From the NCBI GenBank assembly GCA_949775045.1, contig OX459099.1, positions 18,398,741 through 18,462,740 on the forward strand: DNA of 64,000 bases, written 5' to 3'. Source of the stretch: Metridium senile (taxonomy: Eukaryota > Cnidaria > Anthozoa > Actiniaria > Metridiidae). Below are positions 59,506 through 64,000 of this stretch, piece by piece. Position 1 is the first letter of the stretch. The number at the start of each line of letters is the position of its first letter. The position numbers were made by a program, and so were the translations under genes. The notes under the pieces are model-generated. The model saw nothing but the letters and a program-made list of their open reading frames with translations, had not been told where the DNA came from and searched no databases.

Positions 59506-59716
59506 ACGTTTTCATTATAACCGATCACGAAATAATATGATAATATTAATATAAATATAACTAAATAATAAATATATAATAAATAACAAATAATATTAAT
59601 AATTAATAAATAATATGATAATATTAATATAACCGATCACAAAAGAAGAAGAAAGAAGAGTCACCAAACGACTGCTTATTTCGTGATCGGTTATCATTAA
59701 AACATAACCCAAATGC
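59506..59716. mobile_element. Inverted-repeat element, ATAACCGATCACGAAATAA ends
   Basis: TTTTCATTATAACCGATCAC and its inverse at the right; an inner direct AATATGATAATATTAATATA occurs twice. AT-rich filler. Confidence 0.75.
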
Positions 59717-61018
59717 CTCTCAAAACGCTGCATGAAATTGCATTTCCGAGGGTCTGAATTTTGGACAGAATAGGATGTGCTTCATCCTAATTGTTGACTA
59801 CATGAAACTCATTATTCAGCCTACCTCCTGATAATTATTGCATAGCCCCTAAGCTAATCTGTGCAATATAAAAACGAGTAACGTTTTATTGACATTTCGG
59901 ACGTAATTGCTTGTCGGAGAACTAATTGGGATCCCTGTGTAGAATTGTTGGCCGAAGAGATGTGGGAACAATATATTTTAATTTATAGGACCTTTCTGCC
60001 CTTGGATGGACATCTGTGAATCTGTTTCCTAGCTTGGTTAAAGACGTTTTGTTTAATTTTGAACAATATTGGATGACCTACTTTTCAATTTACAGATATA
60101 ATACAAAACCTCTCCTTTTCCAATGAATTGTCTTAATATGGGCTTCCTGTGTTATACTATGAACGAGCAAGACTAGTACTGACAATTGTTTTTTATTTCT
60201 TCTAGCCTTTTTCAATTCCGTCGAAATTGTTCGTCGTAGTTTGAAAAGACTGAAACACGTTCTAGTAGATGCATGGGCATCTATTTATAGGCCAATCCAT
60301 TATAAAATAACCGCCTTATATATTACACTGTACAAAATTACTCGATTCTGATTGGACGATAAATAAATTGTACTTGAGATCCTGCGAATTCCTATACAAA
60401 AAAGGCTAATAATCTATAGGGTTTAAAGGTACATTACATTTACCCTTATCAGATAGGATACTTACCTACACGAGAGCATATTAATACTATGGATTGGCAC
60501 CATTCTTATCTTGCTACACAAAAGTAAATAGTACAGTCATTGCTATATCTAAGGATGAAGAAGTTGGCCAAGCAGCTAGCTAGTCATAATCAACTGCATG
60601 TCACAGTAGAAACCTCATATTAACTCCTTACTTGACTATTCAACCCTATTTTATAGCACATAAACTTTGATAATTTAAACAATAAATATCTTGTATTCAA
60701 CCCTATTTTATATATAGATATATAAAAACTTATTAATATAATTTTTTTTCTATAGGGGAAGTTTATCAATTTGGACGAAAATCCTGTAGCTGCCACCTGT
60801 CACAAAATTTAGTTTTAGAAATTGTATCAGTTACCTGCTTCTCGTTTATTTCATTTTAACTATACTTATCCCGTTGAAGTCGATCCCGAAAAAATGTTTT
60901 CGGGCTTCCATAATTGCAATTACATCAATTGCTTAATATTCCGCAATGATCATTCTTATACACAATTTAATAACTGCGTATACCAGACCAACATATATCT
61001 GTATTTATATATATTGTG
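59717..61018. other. No gene seen
   Basis: GGGATCCCTGTGTAG at 59928 and GGGCTTCCTGTGTTA at 60139 are further copies of the recurrent word. TAGGCCAATCCA at 60287 and TGGATTGGCACC at 60489 may be decayed TIRs. No coding frame. Confidence 0.45.
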
Positions 61019-61274
<256 letters not shown>

Positions 61275-61489
61275 AATGAGATCGACTGGGTCGACAGGCC
61301 TGGATTCAATTCCTGGCCCGTGCGCGCGCGACTACGTTCCTTGTGCAAGATATACTTCACTTCCACATTGCCTCTCTTCACCCTGGGTATAAATGGGTAC
61401 CAGTAAACGTATTTAGGTGATGTTGGCCACCCCTACCTCTAAGGTAAACGCCCGCGGGGGTACTTCCTTTGTCAAAGTGGTAGGGGTGA

Positions 61490-61720
61490 TTGGCGAGGGT
61501 TTTGAAAACGACTCCTAAAAGGTACGCACAGAAATAACTGTTAAAACCTTGCAACCCAACCCCTAAAAGGTACGGATGTGCGATGTTCTTGCCAGCCAAG
61601 CTTACTTTTAGCAACAAAGCAAGTAAAGGTACGGATTCATGTTACGTAACTGCTTTTAAGCCAGAATCCTAAATGGTACGCACAGGAAATATTTTCAACC
61701 CTAAAAGGTACGCCGATCTA
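61490..61720 (+). repeat. CCCTAAAAGGTAC array
   Basis: Units at 61513, 61559, 61622, 61667 and 61699, spaced 32-63 bp. GGCGAGGGTTTTGAAAACGAC precedes the first in the same way as GGTTTTGAAAATGACCC at 54627. CCCGCGGGGGTACTTCC at 61450 takes the place of the poly-C/G end. Confidence 0.7.
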
Positions 61721-62158
61721 CCCCCTGTAGACATAACTTGCGTAGTTAGAGCTTGGAAAAAGGAGAAGAATGTAATACTGAGGAAAGGAAAGGAGCATGA
61801 ATATACCGCGGTTCACGTCCACAACCACAGCCTTGATAGTGTTTGATACACCGTTTCCAAGAAACTTTGTCACCCGTGAAGTGAAAAGGCTACAAGCTAG
61901 TAGCGCAGGGGATTATGGGTTACCTATGTATACTTTATGAGAACGCAGGGATTCCATGGCCACATTGCTACACTTGCCAATATGTTATTGAGAAATGTCC
62001 GTTCTGACTTGTCAAACAACAAAAAAGGCATTCCGAATGCACATTTATTTTCTGAACTGATCCATGATCCTTTGCGCCACTAGCTTTTATAACAAACTTT
62101 CTCGGAAAGGGTGTATATTCCGCTTTACAATTAATTCACTACAGCTCGAGGTAATTTA

Positions 62159-62391
62159 CAGTGCGACTACTCGAACCAAGGCCACCCAAACAAAAATTTT
62201 CACAAATTATTCAATCCCTTTACAAGCCAATTCTGATGTTTTTTGTTGACACTTTGGTATTATATTTCGACGGTAAAATTTACTGAATCATAAATTTCCC
62301 GCAATTCTATTGTTTAGATACTTGGACGTGATTGGATGATTTGTGAAAAAATTGTTTAGGTGGCCTTGCATTGGTTCGAGTAATCACACTG
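62159..62391. mobile_element. Tc1/mariner-like MITE, CAGTGCGACTACTCGAACCA
   Basis: 233 bp flanked by TA (62157-62158, 62392-62393). Ends CAGTGCGACTACTCGAACCA and ...CGAGTAATCACACTG; arms continue AAGGCCACC. A solo end is at 39714-39760 (CAGTGCACCCTCGACTAAGG). Related in its first bases to the CAGTGAGGATACTCG family. Confidence 0.9.
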
Positions 62392-62394
62392 TAA

Positions 62395-62515
62395 GGATTA
62401 ATGTACATATTATCAAACAATTGAAACACGTACTTCAAAATTCCACGGGCTACAGTTAAATTCTCAATAATATGTTACCTGTTATCGAGGCCGAGGTTGT
62501 TCGATGAGAGGCTAA
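62395..62515. mobile_element. Fragment of the 33332-33804 element
   Basis: ACATATTATCAAACAATTG, AAATTCTCAATAATATG, then TATCGAGGCCGAGGTTGTTC and GATGAGAGG resemble pieces of the element at 33.3-33.8 kb. Confidence 0.6.
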
Positions 62516-64000
62516 TGTATTCGATATACACTCACAATCACTCACTACGTACTCCTATATTAAATATTTGAGCATACACGTTGAATATCTCGATACAAAA
62601 TATAATTGCTTGTAATTAAGTTATATTGTGTTCACTGTTTGGTTGAAACAAGAACGATACGATCATCAGTTTCTTTGATTTATAGGTTAGTAAATAATTA
62701 CAGGAGTTTATTTAAAAGCTTCGTCTGAATGGGTGTAACTGTTAACTGAGAAACGGCTAAAAAATTAACTGTTAACTGAGTATTCCGTGTCTTTTTAGGA
62801 TAACTGTTAGCTGAAATTTCTTTGTTTTTAATTAATCAATTTGAAAATAAAGATTTCTTTGTTTTTAATTTAACTGATAACTGAGAAAATTGCTAAAATT
62901 TAGCTGTTAACTGATATTGTGACCTACCCATTGAGACCCTGATTTAAGCATACCTTGTATGTTTGCATTGAATACGGCGAGAGTACATTTGTTGTTGTTG
63001 TTACTTAAGTTGATACCTTGGAAATGTTGAAACTTGTACGTTGTAGTTGGCGAAAATCTTCGGCAAAAGTTATAACCATTCCGAGACATCGACGACATGC
63101 TTACGAACATCTCCCGAGCACTAACTCGAATGATTTCCGAACATGCTCACTAAATCATCCGTTTCATTCCGTTTTGGGGTTTGGTATGCATTGCATTTGC
63201 TTCACGATAGCCGCGATTCACGAGTTCAAGTGCGATCTCACGTTAAATCACGTTTGGACGCCAGTAAATAAACATATATGCCGAAACGAGTAGAGTAAAC
63301 TTCATTAAATTCACTATAAACAGCGGAGAAAAACGTGGGCGAAAATTTCACCGAGAACATCCGGAAGATGTAGAGAGGCATGAATATTTGATTATTTCTC
63401 CTTCTCCCGATTTTATTCCCTTTTTTTATAAGATATACTGGGTGATTTTAATTAAAACAGCTTCTGCATGGCTTATCTGTTTGTGTTTCGTGTGACGAAA
63501 TGGCTGCAGCCATGATTCAAATCAAAAATACGGTCTATTGTGCCTTGGTAACCATGGGTCTTTTTAGACGGTAATTACATCGAATGACGTCAATCGCGAT
63601 GTTTTTTTCGGTGGTGTTAGGGTTATATTTAGCCCTTATATTGGGTATGACGTCTTTAAAAGGGTTCACTGTTATTTTTAGGCTATTTTGAGTGCGTAGG
63701 TTTCTAAATGGGAGTAAGATAATCATTACTGATCAGTCAAAAGCTTATTTTTAACTACAGTTTGGACATGATAGTTTTGATTACAGGCACGTAGCTCTAT
63801 AGCAATAGAGCAGGTCTCGTATGCACTGAAAAGTTCAGTGCAGTGTGTGCCTTGCCGCGATCGTGATGTTTTCTAGAAATTCGCCTTGCCTTGCCCGCGT
63901 TCGTTTCGATAGCTTTTTAATTTCAGTCATACGAAATCTGATCTAATAACTGTTAGATTCGTGTTTTTAAAAAAAGAAAGAAATCAGTAGCTCTGTGTCC
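62516..64000. other. No gene seen to the end
   Basis: TTAACTGTTAACTGAG-type words recur four or five times at 62735-62920. The remaining sequence carries short frames without recognisable domains. Confidence 0.45.

Overview
The window looks like a piece of a gene-poor, AT-rich, repeat-dense animal genome. The evidence is split genes with GT-AG introns, a seven-exon Gq-type G-protein alpha subunit, thrombospondin type 1 plus fibrinogen-like modules, a GT10 fucosyltransferase, and many miniature inverted-repeat transposons (MITEs), LINE 3' ends, tRNA-headed SINEs and microsatellites. The mix suggests a cnidarian, probably an anthozoan, but that placement rests on repeat flavour recalled from memory and is only moderately sure.

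Layout. 1-4.5 kb: a LINE tail, a 200-bp ATTCT array and six MITEs. 4.5-5.9 kb (+): an intact single-exon alpha-1,3-fucosyltransferase. 6.6-9 kb (+): a 5'-truncated retrotransposon with a restriction-like endonuclease region, set between TAA microsatellites. 10.1-13.7 kb (-): a three-exon gene for a type II membrane protein with two TSP1 repeats and a fibrinogen-like domain. 14.4-15.2 kb: an array of the short word CCCTAAAAG. 16.2-27.3 kb (+): a gene joining a WW domain exon to one huge exon of acidic repeats and C2H2 zinc fingers, with a 7.2-kb intron full of transposons. 29.6-32.4 kb (+): a second, broken copy of that gene. 33-36.8 kb: MITEs and a small ORF whose frame is ended by a transposon. 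36.8-52.7 kb (-): the complete Gq alpha gene, with at least ten mobile elements in its introns. 52.7-64 kb: no convincing gene, but many repeats.

The genes do not form an obvious pathway. The most unusual items are the WW/acidic-repeat/zinc-finger gene with its decayed tandem copy, hammerhead-ribozyme-like repeats, the CCCTAAAAG arrays ending in poly-C, several MITE families with readable target duplications (including one with its empty site in the same window), and a retrotransposon bounded on both sides by TAA repeats. All splice sites, domains and families were read by eye; no alignment or search was run.
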